From the NCBI GenBank assembly GCA_947628675.1, contig CANRAR010000004.1, positions 62,001 through 126,000 on the forward strand: a stretch of DNA of 64,000 nt, written 5' to 3'. Of the stretch, positions 7,582 to 15,703 are shown one piece after another. Positions within the stretch are counted from its first letter, which is position 1. Every line of letters starts with the position of its first letter. This stretch comes from an uncultured Clostridia bacterium (GTDB lineage Bacteria > Bacillota > Clostridia > Christensenellales > Borkfalkiaceae). The notes under the pieces were generated by a model. It ran no database searches. It was not told the origin of the DNA and was given only the letters and a program-made list of their open reading frames with translations. The translations under genes and the position numbers were made by a program.

Positions 7582-8622
7582 ATGGCAAAGAAGAAAGAAC
7601 TGCAAAAGGTCGCGGAGAAAGAGAACGCGGCGGCGGAGAGCAACAAACTCACCATCTACGAATACGAACAACGGTACGTCAAGCGCCAGAACGTGCGCGG
7701 GGCGAAATTTTTCCTGCGCCTCATGGCGACGCTCGTCGGCATCGTCATCTTCGTGTGCCTCTTCTTCATCGCAAAGGAGGTGTACGAATTCAACGAATAC
7801 GCGGGCTATGCCGCGGCGGGCGTGTGCCTCATCCTCTTCATCTGTTTTTACATCGTGCCCCTCGTGAAAATTTTGCACACGGGGTACTTCGTGACCAACG
7901 TCAACGGCTTCACGGCGCGCGAGGCACAGCGGCACAACCGCAAACTCCGCCACGACATCGCGGATAAAATAATCGACCTCACCGCCTCGGTGGAGGGCGT
8001 GGGCTGGTACGATTCCGAGGTCGTGGGCAGGCTCGCCATCGCCATGAAGACGGGCGACGAGGAGGGCATCAAAAATACGCTCACCGAACTCTACAAGGGC
8101 TCCGTGAAGAAGTCGGCAAAGGATCTCATCTTCAAAAGTTCGCTCCGCTCGGCGACGTACTCCGCCATCTCGCAGACGGCAAAGGTGGATACCGTGCTCG
8201 TCGCGTTCATCAACGTGCAACTCGTGAAGGATATCGTGTTCCTCTACGGCTTCCGCCCGTCGGATGCGCGCCTCGCCAAAATTTTCTCGCGGGTGCTGCA
8301 AAATTCCCTCGTCGCCTACGGGCTGGGCGGCATGAACATCGGGCAGACGGTGGTGCAGACGATGGGCTCGGCGGTCAAGGGCATTCCCATCTTGGGCTCG
8401 GCGATCGCCGCCGTCGTCGATTCCTCCGTGCAGGGTCTCGCCAACGGGACGCTGACGACAGTCATCGGCTACCAGACGATTAAGTATCTTAACACCGAGT
8501 ATCGCCTGCAAAACATCTTGGACGGCGTAGACGTCTCCGAGACGCCCGTCGAACTCGAGGAGGCCTGCACCGAACTCGAAGCCCAGCTCAAAAAGAAAAA
8601 GAAACTCCCCGAAGCGGTATAA
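7582..8622 (+). CDS. YcjF/DUF697-like membrane protein
   Basis: The start at ATG 7582 has GGCGGAGG upstream; the frame extends back to 7453 without a ribosome site. The 346-residue product has a charged N-terminus and two adjacent membrane helices at about residues 47-95. A long C-terminal domain with FINVQLVKDIVFLYGFRPSDARL and a glycine-rich helix (IPILGSAIAAVVDSSVQG) resembles the DUF697 region of UPF0283/YcjF proteins and their GTPase partners. It ends in a Lys-rich tail. Function is unknown. It is monocistronic between its promoter and a strong hairpin. Confidence 0.6.
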   Translation: MAKKKELQKVAEKENAAAESNKLTIYEYEQRYVKRQNVRGAKFFLRLMATLVGIVIFVCLFFIAKEVYEFNEYAGYAAAGVCLILFICFYIVPLVKILHTGYFVTNVNGFTAREAQRHNRKLRHDIADKIIDLTASVEGVGWYDSEVVGRLAIAMKTGDEEGIKNTLTELYKGSVKKSAKDLIFKSSLRSATYSAISQTAKVDTVLVAFINVQLVKDIVFLYGFRPSDARLAKIFSRVLQNSLVAYGLGGMNIGQTVVQTMGSAVKGIPILGSAIAAVVDSSVQGLANGTLTTVIGYQTIKYLNTEYRLQNILDGVDVSETPVELEEACTELEAQLKKKKKLPEAV

Positions 8623-8654
8623 AACGGACTTCGCCTCCACATTTTACACAGCGA

Positions 8655-8700
8655 TAAAAGCCGCGCGCGGCTGCCCAACGGCAGCCGCGCGCTTTATGCT
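8655..8700 (+). terminator. Bidirectional terminator
   Basis: A perfect 13-bp stem (GCGCGCGGCTGCC with GGCAGCCGCGCGC) has T-rich flanks on both strands. It can end the YcjF-like gene on the plus strand and the nine-gene redox cluster on the minus strand. Confidence 0.85.
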
Positions 8701-8708
8701 TTTCCCCC

Positions 8709-9284
8709 TCACCCCTTCAAACCGTTCACCCAACTTTCAACGTCGCCGCGCGTCGCGGAGGAGGGGAACCGCTTGCCCGCAAGCCACGTCGCACTACCCG
8801 CCAAATCGTGCATATTCTCCGCACTCGAACCGATGCCGCTACTTCCCGACGTGCAGAACGGCACAATGGTCTTGCCCGAAAAGTCGTAACTTTCGAGGAA
8901 GGTATACATGATCTTGGGCGCCTGTCCCCACCAAATGGGGTAGCCGAGGTAGACGACCTTATACTTCTCCATATCCTCCACCGTCCCGTCGATCGGCGGG
9001 CGGGCGGCGGCGTCGTTCTGCTCGGTATTGGCGCGGCAGTCGGTGTTGTAGTTCAAATCGGCGTCGGTATAGGGCACCTGCGGCTCGATCTCATAGAGAA
9101 CCCCGCCCGTGACGTCGGCAATGTACCCCGCCACTTTCTCGGTATTCCCCGTGCACGAAAAGTACGCCATGAGCACTTCCGCGGGGTCGCTCTCCCCGAG
9201 TTTCCCCCTGTCCGCATCGCCGCAGGCCGAGAGCGGCAAAGCGGCAAACATCACCGCCAAGACCGAAATCACAAATTTTTTCAT
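8709..9284 (-). CDS. Exported flavodoxin (lipoprotein)
   Basis: The 191-residue product has a lipoprotein signal peptide (MKKFVISVLAVMFAALPLSACG, cysteine 21). A full flavodoxin domain follows: LMAYFSCTGNTEKVAGYIAD binds FMN phosphate, and VYLGYPIWWGQAPKIMYTFL with PFCTSGSSGIG form the flavin loops. It is predicted to be anchored on the outer face of the membrane, unlike classical cytosolic flavodoxin. It is the last gene of the MarR-headed cluster and ends just before a strong hairpin. It is closely related to the flavodoxin halves at 11499 and 14745. Its role in extracytoplasmic electron transfer is an inference. Confidence 0.88.
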   Translation of the reverse strand: MKKFVISVLAVMFAALPLSACGDADRGKLGESDPAEVLMAYFSCTGNTEKVAGYIADVTGGVLYEIEPQVPYTDADLNYNTDCRANTEQNDAAARPPIDGTVEDMEKYKVVYLGYPIWWGQAPKIMYTFLESYDFSGKTIVPFCTSGSSGIGSSAENMHDLAGSATWLAGKRFPSSATRGDVESWVNGLKG

Positions 9285-9299
9285 AGCATTCTCCTTGTA

Positions 9300-9779
9300 C
9301 TATCGCAGGCTCAACGTGACCGAAATCTCCTCGCCCGCCGTCAAAATTTCCCGTATTTCCGCCGCGGAAAGCCCCTGCATCCGCCCGAGTTTGGTGTAAC
9401 TCCACGAATTGCTCCCGTAGAACAGCACAATTTGATTTCCCAAGTAGAGGATCACGTCCCCCGCGCCCGTTGTCTGTTGCGTATCCGAGCGGGGGAGGGT
9501 GTGCCCCAAATCGCCCACCTTTTCGAACCCGCCGTAGTCGTGCGCGGTGTAGGTGATGTCCCCCTCCCGCAAAATCTCGGCAAGGGCGGCGGTCGCGGCA
9601 TTTTTTTCGAGTTTTACGGAAATCTTGCGCTCTCCGATCGTCAGAAACATTTCCTCCGCCCCCACGGTCGGCGCTTCGGAGGGCGTTTCGGGTGGCACCT
9701 CAGAGGCGCCGCAGGCCGACAAAATCAAAACGACAGCAGCCAAAAGCACACAGAGCGCCGCAAATTTTCGCCTTTTCAT
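9300..9779 (-). CDS. Cyclophilin-like fold lipoprotein
   Basis: The 159-residue lipoprotein has a signal peptide and the lipobox LSAC at about residue 23, followed by a Pro/Glu-rich linker. The folded part contains MFLTIGERKISVKLEKNAA, GDLGHTLPRSDTQQTTGAGDVILY and LFYGSNSWSYTKLGRM. These are typical of the bacterial cyclophilin_like family (PF18050), in which the last motif forms the hydrophobic groove. It lies between the ABM gene (4-bp overlap at its start) and the exported flavodoxin. Such proteins recur beside flavodoxins in gut anaerobes, but their activity is not established. Confidence 0.82.
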   Translation of the reverse strand: MKRRKFAALCVLLAAVVLILSACGASEVPPETPSEAPTVGAEEMFLTIGERKISVKLEKNAATAALAEILREGDITYTAHDYGGFEKVGDLGHTLPRSDTQQTTGAGDVILYLGNQIVLFYGSNSWSYTKLGRMQGLSAAEIREILTAGEEISVTLSLR

Positions 9780-10069
9780 GCCCGCTCCTCGAATTTCTGC
9801 ACCCGCATTTTGAGGTGATACTTCTCTCGGAGCGCGGCGATCTCCTTCATCATGGGGCTCTTATGGTGAAGGTCGAGCGCCTCCGCATTCTCCCACACGT
9901 CGATGAGCAAAACGGTTTCCTCATCGTCCATGGGGAGAAAATATTCATAGCGCAAATTCCCCTTCTCGGCGCGCACCCGATCGACGAGCCCGCTCGCCCG
10001 CATCTCCTCGGCGAACTTCCTCGCGCTTCCGCCCGTCCCCGTGTAGTAAATATTCACCGTCAGCGCCAT
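9776..10069 (-). CDS. Antibiotic-biosynthesis-monooxygenase (ABM) domain protein
   Basis: The 97-residue product starts at ATG 10069 and overlaps the next gene by ATGA. The sequence MALTVNIYYTGTGGSARKFAEEM, RYEYFLPMDDEETVLLIDVWE and HHKSPMMKEI follows the dimeric alpha/beta-barrel ABM pattern of YgiN-like quinol monooxygenases and heme-degrading enzymes. The W-E pair in DVWENAEAL and the HHKSP turn are characteristic. It may act on quinols or as a small-molecule binder. Its place in a flavin-redox cluster supports a link to quinone chemistry. Confidence 0.82.
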   Translation of the reverse strand: MALTVNIYYTGTGGSARKFAEEMRASGLVDRVRAEKGNLRYEYFLPMDDEETVLLIDVWENAEALDLHHKSPMMKEIAALREKYHLKMRVQKFEERA

Positions 10070-10080
10070 CTTTTGCCCCC

Positions 10081-10866
10081 TTACGGCAACTTGTCGTACT
10101 GCGCTTGGGAGACGGGCTCCAGCCACTCGTTGGAATTCCCCTCCCCGGGAACTTCCACGGCAAGGTGGGAAAACCAGCTGTCCCGCGCGGCACCGTGCCA
10201 GTGCTTGACGCCCGCGGGGATGTTGACGACGTCCCCCGCCTTCATCTCCACGGCGTCCTCGCCCCACGCCTGATACCACCCGCGCCCCGCGACGCAGATG
10301 AGGATCTGCCCGCCGCCCTTTTCGGCGTGATGGATGTGCCAATTGTTGCGGCAGCCGGGCTCGAAGGTCACATTGAAGATGCCCACCTGCTCGCGGGAGA
10401 CGGGCGCAAGGTAACTCCTCCCGCTGAAATATTGCTTGAAGCCGTCGTTGGGCGCGCCGATGGGGAAGATCATCGCGCTCTCGTGCGCCGCCCTTTCGGC
10501 ATCGCCGCCCGAAGCCGCCTCGGCGGCCTCCGCTCCCGTAGCCTTCTCCGCCCAGACCTCCTTCGCCATGTTGAACACCGCCCACGCCTTGGGCCAACCC
10601 GCGTAGAAGCCGACGTGCGTCACGGCGGCGGCGATCTCCTTTCTCGTTACGCCCGCCCTCTTTGCGTTCTCCAAATGGTACTTCAAGGAACTGTCGGTCA
10701 CGCCCGATGCCATCAGCGCGACGACCGTGATGATACACCGCGTCTTGTGGTCGAGATCGGGGTTGTTCCAATTCTCTCCGAAGAGAACATCGTCGTTAAA
10801 ATGTGCAAATTCGGGGGCAAACTCCCCGAGCGCCTTCCTTCCCGCGTCCTGCGTAATTTTTTTCAT
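10081..10866 (-). CDS. Carboxymuconolactone decarboxylase-cupin fusion protein
   Basis: The start is at MKK (10866) behind GGGAGGAATT; an ATG 15 bases earlier would lie inside that site. The 261-residue product has an N-terminal CMD/AhpD-like domain (DHKTRCIITVVALMASG, LENAKRAGVTRKEI, residues 35-105). A C-terminal cupin follows (FEPGCRNNWHIHHAEKGGG, GDVVNIPAGVKHWHGA), with histidines that should bind a metal. The CMD part lacks the CxxC of AhpD; only one Cys is visible there. It may handle a peroxide or electrophile. The stop of the flavin reductase is one base away, so they are cotranscribed. Confidence 0.87.
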   Translation of the reverse strand: MKKITQDAGRKALGEFAPEFAHFNDDVLFGENWNNPDLDHKTRCIITVVALMASGVTDSSLKYHLENAKRAGVTRKEIAAAVTHVGFYAGWPKAWAVFNMAKEVWAEKATGAEAAEAASGGDAERAAHESAMIFPIGAPNDGFKQYFSGRSYLAPVSREQVGIFNVTFEPGCRNNWHIHHAEKGGGQILICVAGRGWYQAWGEDAVEMKAGDVVNIPAGVKHWHGAARDSWFSHLAVEVPGEGNSNEWLEPVSQAQYDKLP

Positions 10867-10867
10867 C

Positions 10868-11425
10868 TCAATTCCTCCCATTGTTTTTTATAAAAGATTT
10901 GCATTCGCCCAACGTCTCGCCTGTTTTCAAAAATGTGTAGCCCGGCATCTCAAATAAAATCGGCTTGAATTTTTCATAGTCGGGCTTACCGCCGTCCGTC
11001 AAAATACTCTCCTCGGCAAATGTATTGACGACTTTTACAATGAAATTTTCAAACGCACCCCTTTCGTAGATGTCCTCGACCGTGCACTCCATGGAGAGTT
11101 TTGCCTCGTCGATGATCGGCGCGCCCATGCCGCCGGGCGTGTAGCCGAAGAGGGCAGACTTATCCGCATTCCGTCCCGAAACGCCGCCCGCAACGGCCGC
11201 TTTTTCCAGCCAACTTTCATCGACGACGTTTACCGAGAGAGCCCCGCTTTGCTTGATGCCGCGGTTGATATAGTGCGATTTGTTGAGGCTGATAAGCGCC
11301 GCGTCGTGGGTCACGATCCCGATATGCGCAACCAGCGTGAAGTCGGGTCTGCCGTCCACCAAAGCGCCCACGACGATGACGGGCGTAGGATAAAACGCAA
11401 ATTGATTGCCGATATTCTTTTTCAT
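10868..11425 (-). CDS. Flavin reductase family protein
   Basis: The 185-residue protein matches the FMN-binding split-barrel flavin reductases: FAFYPTPVIVVGALVDGRPD at the start, FTLVAHIGIVTHDAALISLN, a serine-rich strand, and GAPIIDEAKLSMECTVED near residue 100. Such proteins bind FMN and reduce it with NAD(P)H, or act as small flavoprotein electron carriers. It starts with AGGAG upstream and is followed within one base by the CMD-cupin gene. The 73-bp gap upstream (11426-11498) is the largest within the cluster and could hide an internal promoter, though none was recognised. Confidence 0.85.
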   Translation of the reverse strand: MKKNIGNQFAFYPTPVIVVGALVDGRPDFTLVAHIGIVTHDAALISLNKSHYINRGIKQSGALSVNVVDESWLEKAAVAGGVSGRNADKSALFGYTPGGMGAPIIDEAKLSMECTVEDIYERGAFENFIVKVVNTFAEESILTDGGKPDYEKFKPILFEMPGYTFLKTGETLGECKSFIKNNGRN

Positions 11426-11498
11426 CCCGCAACTCCTTTCATGGATTTTTTATCCTTCATCGGGCGTATCCGCGGCACCCATGTCCGCGATGCAGGCC

Positions 11499-13019
11499 TC
11501 AAAACGCCCTTCCATATCCCAAGCCGTCGATCCAATCTTGAATGCCACTCGCGGAACCGCCCGCTATCCTCCTGCCCGCAAGCCATGTCGCGCCGGAGGC
11601 AATCGCCTTCAAATCGGATAAACTCCCCTCGATGCCGCTTGAACCCGAGGTGCAGAAAGGTACGACCGTCTTTCCCGCAAATTCATAACTTTCGAGGAAG
11701 GTGTAGATGATCTTGGGCGCCTTCCCCCACCAGATGGGATAGCCCAAAAAGATGACATCGTACTCCCCCATATCCGCTACGCCGCCGTCGATTTGGGGGC
11801 GGGCGGAGGGGTCGCGTTGCTCCTGCGTTGCGCGCGTCGTGCTGTCGCCGTAGTTCAGGTCATCCGCCGTATAAGGAACCTCTGGCACGATCTCATAGAG
11901 AACGCCGCCCGTCGCCTCCGCGATACTCTCCGCAACGCCCCTCGTCGTCCCCGTCGCCGAAAAGTACGCAACGAGAACCGCCGCCTCACCGCGCACGGCA
12001 TTGTACTTCATCTCCAACGTGCAGCGTAAGTTCCACATCGTTCCTTTGGAAATACTGTTCCACTCGTCCTCGCTGCCCTCATATTCGATCGTCGTCAGTG
12101 TGCTGTACGCAAAGGCGTATTTTTCGATGCCCGTAATTGAGCGGGGAATATAAAGTTCGGTGATGCCGTCCGCCCTGCGAAAGGCCGCCTCGCCGATTTT
12201 CGTAACGGTCGCGGGAATTTCGCTGCGGTTGGTGCCGCGGACGATCGTGTGCGTCGTAAGGTCAATTAAATTGTTCCCCTCGCCCGAATACGCCGTATTC
12301 CCGCTTGCGACGGTAAACGTATCGAGCGCGCCGCAGTTGTTGAACACCCCGTCTCCGAGCGCCGTCGCGCCCGCGGGAAGATAAAACCCTTTCAGCGCGC
12401 TGTTTCCCGAAAAGGCGTTGCTTCCGATGGATCTCAGCCCGCTCCCCGTGCCGATGTTCACGGTTTCGAGCGCGTCCTGGTTGTGGAAGGCGTTCAGGCC
12501 GATTTTTGTGACCGAATCGGGGATGGTGACGGAAAGAATATCCGATTTATGCTTGGAATAGGCAAACGCGCCCTCTCCGATCTCCACGACGGGCAAATTG
12601 TCATGGGTCGCGGGAATGACGATCTTCGCCTCCTGTCCCGCGCCCGTGACGGTATAGCCCGCACCGTCCGCCGTCTTTTCGTAAGTAATGCTTGACGTCG
12701 GTTCGGACGTATCCGCCGCCCAATGCGCAAAAAGCGTCATATCGCCGTTCACGCGGCCAACGTCAAAGTTCCATTGCTCGGCGTCCGCGTCCGCGGAGAC
12801 AAACCATCCTTGAAACAGCAATTCGCCGTTCGTCGGCGTGGGCGGCACACGCACGGGGTTGCCGTCCGGCACCTGTTGGCTCTCGACGGTGCTTCCGCCT
12901 TGGCTGTCGAATGTCACCGTGTGATAACTTCCGTCGCCGTGCTCGATGCCCCCGTTGCCGCCGCAGGCGGAGAGGGCAAACGCAAGGCACAGCAACACGG
13001 CCGTCAAAATAAAAACCAA
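11499..13019 (-). CDS. Surface lipoprotein: InlB-type repeat, BspA-like LRRs and flavodoxin
   Basis: About 506 residues. After a signal peptide with lipobox LSAC come an InlB/Flg_new-type beta-grasp repeat (HTVTFDSQGGSTVESQ...FAHWA, residues 30-102) and four or five BspA-type leucine-rich repeats (VTIPDSVTKIGLNAF and relatives, residues 130-320). A complete flavodoxin domain closes it (VAYFSATGTTRGVAE, LGYPIWWGKAPKI, PFCTSGSSGI). In the given sequence the only start in frame is TTG 13019, which gives a signal peptide without basic residues. An ATG at 13032, with a better ribosome site and a normal MRKK start, is out of frame by one A in an A8 run. Phase variation, slippage or a sequencing error would each explain this. 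It lies between the aldo/keto reductase and the flavin reductase. Confidence 0.85.
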   Translation of the reverse strand: MVFILTAVLLCLAFALSACGGNGGIEHGDGSYHTVTFDSQGGSTVESQQVPDGNPVRVPPTPTNGELLFQGWFVSADADAEQWNFDVGRVNGDMTLFAHWAADTSEPTSSITYEKTADGAGYTVTGAGQEAKIVIPATHDNLPVVEIGEGAFAYSKHKSDILSVTIPDSVTKIGLNAFHNQDALETVNIGTGSGLRSIGSNAFSGNSALKGFYLPAGATALGDGVFNNCGALDTFTVASGNTAYSGEGNNLIDLTTHTIVRGTNRSEIPATVTKIGEAAFRRADGITELYIPRSITGIEKYAFAYSTLTTIEYEGSEDEWNSISKGTMWNLRCTLEMKYNAVRGEAAVLVAYFSATGTTRGVAESIAEATGGVLYEIVPEVPYTADDLNYGDSTTRATQEQRDPSARPQIDGGVADMGEYDVIFLGYPIWWGKAPKIIYTFLESYEFAGKTVVPFCTSGSSGIEGSLSDLKAIASGATWLAGRRIAGGSASGIQDWIDGLGYGRAF

Positions 13020-13027
13020 TTTTTTTT
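13020..13027 (-). repeat. A8 homopolymer at the start of the LRR-flavodoxin gene
   Basis: Eight As on the minus strand directly after ATG AG. Seven As would give M-R-K-K-L-V-F-I-L in frame with the lipoprotein. With eight, the ATG frame runs into a different reading frame. Confidence 0.8.
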
Positions 13028-13039
13028 CTCATGGTCTCT

Positions 13040-14167
13040 CTACTTGTTTTCCAAAAGCGCCGCGCACTCTTTGAGGTGCCTCGTGATGGGCAAATGCTGG
13101 GGGCAAGCCCGCTCGCACTGCCTGCAACCGATGCAGGAGGAAGCCGTCCCGCCGCGCTCCGTCGCCGCCCTGTATGCCTCGATCGCCTGTGCCGTCTGCC
13201 CGTTGCCGAGGTGCCTGTTCGCCGCCGCAAAGATGGCGGGAATGTCTATCTTTTGCGGGCATCCCCCCACGCAGTAGTGGCAGGCGGTGCAGGGAATGGC
13301 GGCCGAATTGCCCAAAATGCGCTGCGCCCTGCGGACGATCTCCTGCTCCTCGTCATTCAGCGGCGTAAACTCCTTCATAAAGGAGATGTTATCCTTCATC
13401 TGCGCCGTATTGGACATTCCCGAGAGCACGGTCATCACGCCGTCGAGGGAAGCGGCAAAGCGTATTGCCCAACTCGCAAAGGAGGCGTCGGGGGCATATT
13501 CTTTGAACAACTTTTGTTCGCCCCTCGGCGGATTTGCGAGCGCGCCGCCCTTGACAGGTTCCATAATGACAATGGGCTTATTGTGCTTTCTCGCCACCTC
13601 GTAGTTGCCGCGGGAGGTGACCGACGGGTTCTCCCAATCGGCGTAGTTGATTTGCAGTTGGATAAAGTCCACTTCGGGGTGCACCGTCAATAACTTATCG
13701 AGCAGCACGGGATCGGCGTGGTAGGAAAAGCCGAAGCGCCTAACCAGCCCCTTCTCCTTCTGCTCCTTTACAAAGTCCCAAATGTGGTAGTTGTCGTACT
13801 TTTTGTAGTTGTTCGCCATGAGCGCGTGGAGAAGATAGAAGTCGAAATACCCCGCGCCCGTGCGTTCCAAACTTTTATAGAATTGACTTTTTGCCGCCTG
13901 CTCGCTGCCCGCCATCATAAAGGCGTTGAGTTTGGTCGTCAGCGTATACCTGTCGCGCGGATAGCGCTCGACGAGCGCCTTTTTGATGTCCTCCTCGCTC
14001 GTGCCGTACACGAACGCCGTGTCGAAGTATGTAAAGCCCGCCGCCAAAAACAGGTCTACCATCTCCTTGACCTCATCGATGTCTGTGTGGAAGCCCTTCT
14101 TGGGCAGCCGCATGAGGCCGAAGCCGAGTTTCTTCACTTCCCTGCCGAAAAATTCACTCTGCAACAT
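13040..14167 (-). CDS. Aldo/keto reductase with C-terminal [4Fe-4S] ferredoxin domain
   Basis: The start is ATG 14167 behind GGGAGGAG. The 375-residue product has an AKR barrel (LGFGLMRLPKKG, GFTYFDTAFVYG with catalytic Asp and Tyr, YDFYLLH-like FDFYLLHAL, INYADWE). A ferredoxin-like tail carries CTACHYCVGGCP (about residue 288) and CIGCRQCERACP (about 345). This family, common in anaerobes, is thought to take electrons from Fe-S carriers to reduce carbonyls or quinones. The gene sits between the FMN reductase (17-bp gap) and the LRR-flavodoxin. Confidence 0.93.
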   Translation of the reverse strand: MLQSEFFGREVKKLGFGLMRLPKKGFHTDIDEVKEMVDLFLAAGFTYFDTAFVYGTSEEDIKKALVERYPRDRYTLTTKLNAFMMAGSEQAAKSQFYKSLERTGAGYFDFYLLHALMANNYKKYDNYHIWDFVKEQKEKGLVRRFGFSYHADPVLLDKLLTVHPEVDFIQLQINYADWENPSVTSRGNYEVARKHNKPIVIMEPVKGGALANPPRGEQKLFKEYAPDASFASWAIRFAASLDGVMTVLSGMSNTAQMKDNISFMKEFTPLNDEEQEIVRRAQRILGNSAAIPCTACHYCVGGCPQKIDIPAIFAAANRHLGNGQTAQAIEAYRAATERGGTASSCIGCRQCERACPQHLPITRHLKECAALLENK

Positions 14168-14184
14168 CTTGTTCTCCTCCCGAT

Positions 14185-14748
14185 TTATCCATTTTTGAGA
14201 CTTTTCCCGAGCGCATACGCCTCCGCCATAAAGGGGGAGCGCGCCGTCATCGCGGGCGTCCCGCAGCCGCGCCCCAAAATCATGCCGCAGTCCGTAAAAT
14301 TCAGATACCTTACGAGCGTCCCGTAATGCGCCGTGAGCGCGTCGAACGTCCAGCCGTCCGAATTCCACGCGACGGCGATGAGCGCCGATTTCATGTGCTT
14401 CCTTTGAATGTCCCCGTTGAACGCGCAGAAGCGATCGACGACCGTCTTTAACTGCGCCGTCATTCCGTAGTAGTAGAGCGGCGTGACGAACACCAGCATA
14501 TCCGCGCCCAAGATCTGCGCCTTGATGCCTCGCATCGCGCCATTTTCCGAGCCCATGCCGTCCCTCTGCGCGCAGGGGCCGCCGTATCCGCAGCGGACGC
14601 ACCCCGTACAGGGGCGCACATCCGCCCGCGCCGTATCGATGACGGAGACAACGTGCCCCGCCTCCCTTGCGCCCCTTATAAACTCCCCCGCGAGCAGGTT
14701 GGAAGAACCGTGCTTTTGCGGGCTGCCCAAGAGGACGACGATCTTCAT
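14185..14748 (-). CDS. Flavodoxin-fold FMN reductase (iron-sulfur flavoprotein type)
   Basis: The start at ATG 14748 overlaps the stop of the upstream flavodoxin (ATGA). The 187-residue product reads MKIVVLLGSPQKHGSSNLLA, an FMN-phosphate loop, then CTGCVRCGYGGPCAQRDG, a Cys-rich loop like that of iron-sulfur flavoproteins. VFVTPLYYYGMTAQLKTVVDR is the second flavin contact. It likely receives electrons from NAD(P)H or ferredoxin. It is paralogous to the protein at 214-837 but not close in sequence. Confidence 0.87.
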   Translation of the reverse strand: MKIVVLLGSPQKHGSSNLLAGEFIRGAREAGHVVSVIDTARADVRPCTGCVRCGYGGPCAQRDGMGSENGAMRGIKAQILGADMLVFVTPLYYYGMTAQLKTVVDRFCAFNGDIQRKHMKSALIAVAWNSDGWTFDALTAHYGTLVRYLNFTDCGMILGRGCGTPAMTARSPFMAEAYALGKSLKNG

Positions 14749-15221
14749 ACGCCCAAACTCTCCACCCAATTTTTGAGCGAAGTCTCCGTCTCGCCGCGCA
14801 GCACTTTCCCCGTTTTCCACACGGCGTCGGGGGCGCAGGGGCGAAGCGCATCCGCCGTCCTGCCGAGCCCGCTCCCGCCGCTCGTCGCAAAGGGCACAAT
14901 GGTCTTGCCCGCAAAGTCGTAACTTTCGAGGAAGGTCTTCACAATGGTCGGCGCGGTGTACCACCAGATGGGGAAGCCCACAAATACGGTATCGAAGGCA
15001 CCCATGTCCGCGATACGGCTCTCGATTTCGGGTCGGGAGGCGGGGTCATTCATCTCCAAAGAGGAGCGGCTCTTCTTGTTCGTCCAGTCGAGGTCGGCCG
15101 CCGTGTAGGGCGCCTTGGGCTGTATCTCGAAGAGTTCCGCCCCCGCCGCTTTGGCGAGCAATTTCGCCGTCCTTCCCGTCGTGCCGCCCGCCGAAAAATA
15201 CGCCACCAAAATGTTACTCAT
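14745..15221 (-). CDS. Cytosolic flavodoxin
   Basis: The 158-residue single-domain flavodoxin has no signal peptide. MSNILVAYFSAGGTTGRTAK is the phosphate loop, FPIWWYTAPTIVKTFLESYDF the first flavin loop and PFATSGGSGLGRT the last. It is homologous along its whole length to the exported flavodoxins at 8709 and 11499. It lies directly behind marR with an 8-bp overlap and overlaps the next gene by four bases. It is therefore likely induced together with the cluster when the MarR protein is inactivated. Confidence 0.92.
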   Translation of the reverse strand: MSNILVAYFSAGGTTGRTAKLLAKAAGAELFEIQPKAPYTAADLDWTNKKSRSSLEMNDPASRPEIESRIADMGAFDTVFVGFPIWWYTAPTIVKTFLESYDFAGKTIVPFATSGGSGLGRTADALRPCAPDAVWKTGKVLRGETETSLKNWVESLGV

Positions 15222-15657
15222 CTTTATCTCCTTTTGCGGCGATCCTCTGCATCTTCGCCGCCAAATTTTGCAGGGTGGAAAGAAGTACCTCGGGCTCCTC
15301 TACCTCCGCGTAAATTTCCCGCTCCCTCTCATAGAGGTCGGCTAAAATTCCGTCCGCAAACTCCTTCCCGCGCGAGGTCAATGAGACGAGCAACTCCCGC
15401 CGCTCCCCCTCGATCTGCGAGAGCGCCACATAGTTCTTGCTCTCCAAGTCCTTCACGATGGTGTTCGCCGTGCTTCTGGGGATCGCCCAGTCCTCGCAAA
15501 TTTGCTTTTGGCTGTGCCGCTCGCCGTCGTTCAGGGCGTAGAGGATCCAAAGAAGATTGGGCGAGCCCACGCGGCAGCGCTTGCCGTATTGCTCGTACAC
15601 GCCGTCGATCCGGTACACGAGTTTTCCGAGTGCGTAGAAAAAAGTTCTTTCGTCCAT
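15214..15657 (-). CDS. MarR-family transcriptional regulator of the redox cluster
   Basis: The start is ATG 15657 (MDERTFFYALG) with GAGGCG upstream. The 147-residue product has the MarR winged-helix layout: NLLWILYAL, ICEDWAIPRSTANTIVKDLESKNYV as the recognition helix and wing, EGERRELLVSLTSRG, then a C-terminal dimerisation helix. It heads a nine-gene same-strand series down to 8709 with gaps or overlaps of under 75 bp. A 10-bp direct repeat (AAATCGGATT) flanks the -10 box of its promoter and is a candidate operator. Known relatives sense quinones, disulfide stress or phenolics; the ligand here is unknown. Confidence 0.9.
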   Translation of the reverse strand: MDERTFFYALGKLVYRIDGVYEQYGKRCRVGSPNLLWILYALNDGERHSQKQICEDWAIPRSTANTIVKDLESKNYVALSQIEGERRELLVSLTSRGKEFADGILADLYEREREIYAEVEEPEVLLSTLQNLAAKMQRIAAKGDKDE

Positions 15658-15669
15658 GGTCGCCTCAAA

Positions 15670-15703
15670 AATCCGATTTCGTATTTTAAGTATAATCCGA
15701 TTT
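15670..15703 (-). promoter_or_regulatory. Candidate MarR operator repeats
   Basis: AAATCGGATT occurs twice on the minus strand (15703-15694 and 15679-15670) with a 24-bp period. One copy lies in the spacer and -10 region and the other just downstream of the start site. The placement fits autorepression; binding is inferred. Confidence 0.5.

Noticed and set aside
7345..8640. A 431-codon minus-strand frame opposite the YcjF-like gene
   Set aside because: Most of it is the shadow of the plus-strand gene; only its last 33 codons, in the purine-rich tract, were kept as a possible fragment.
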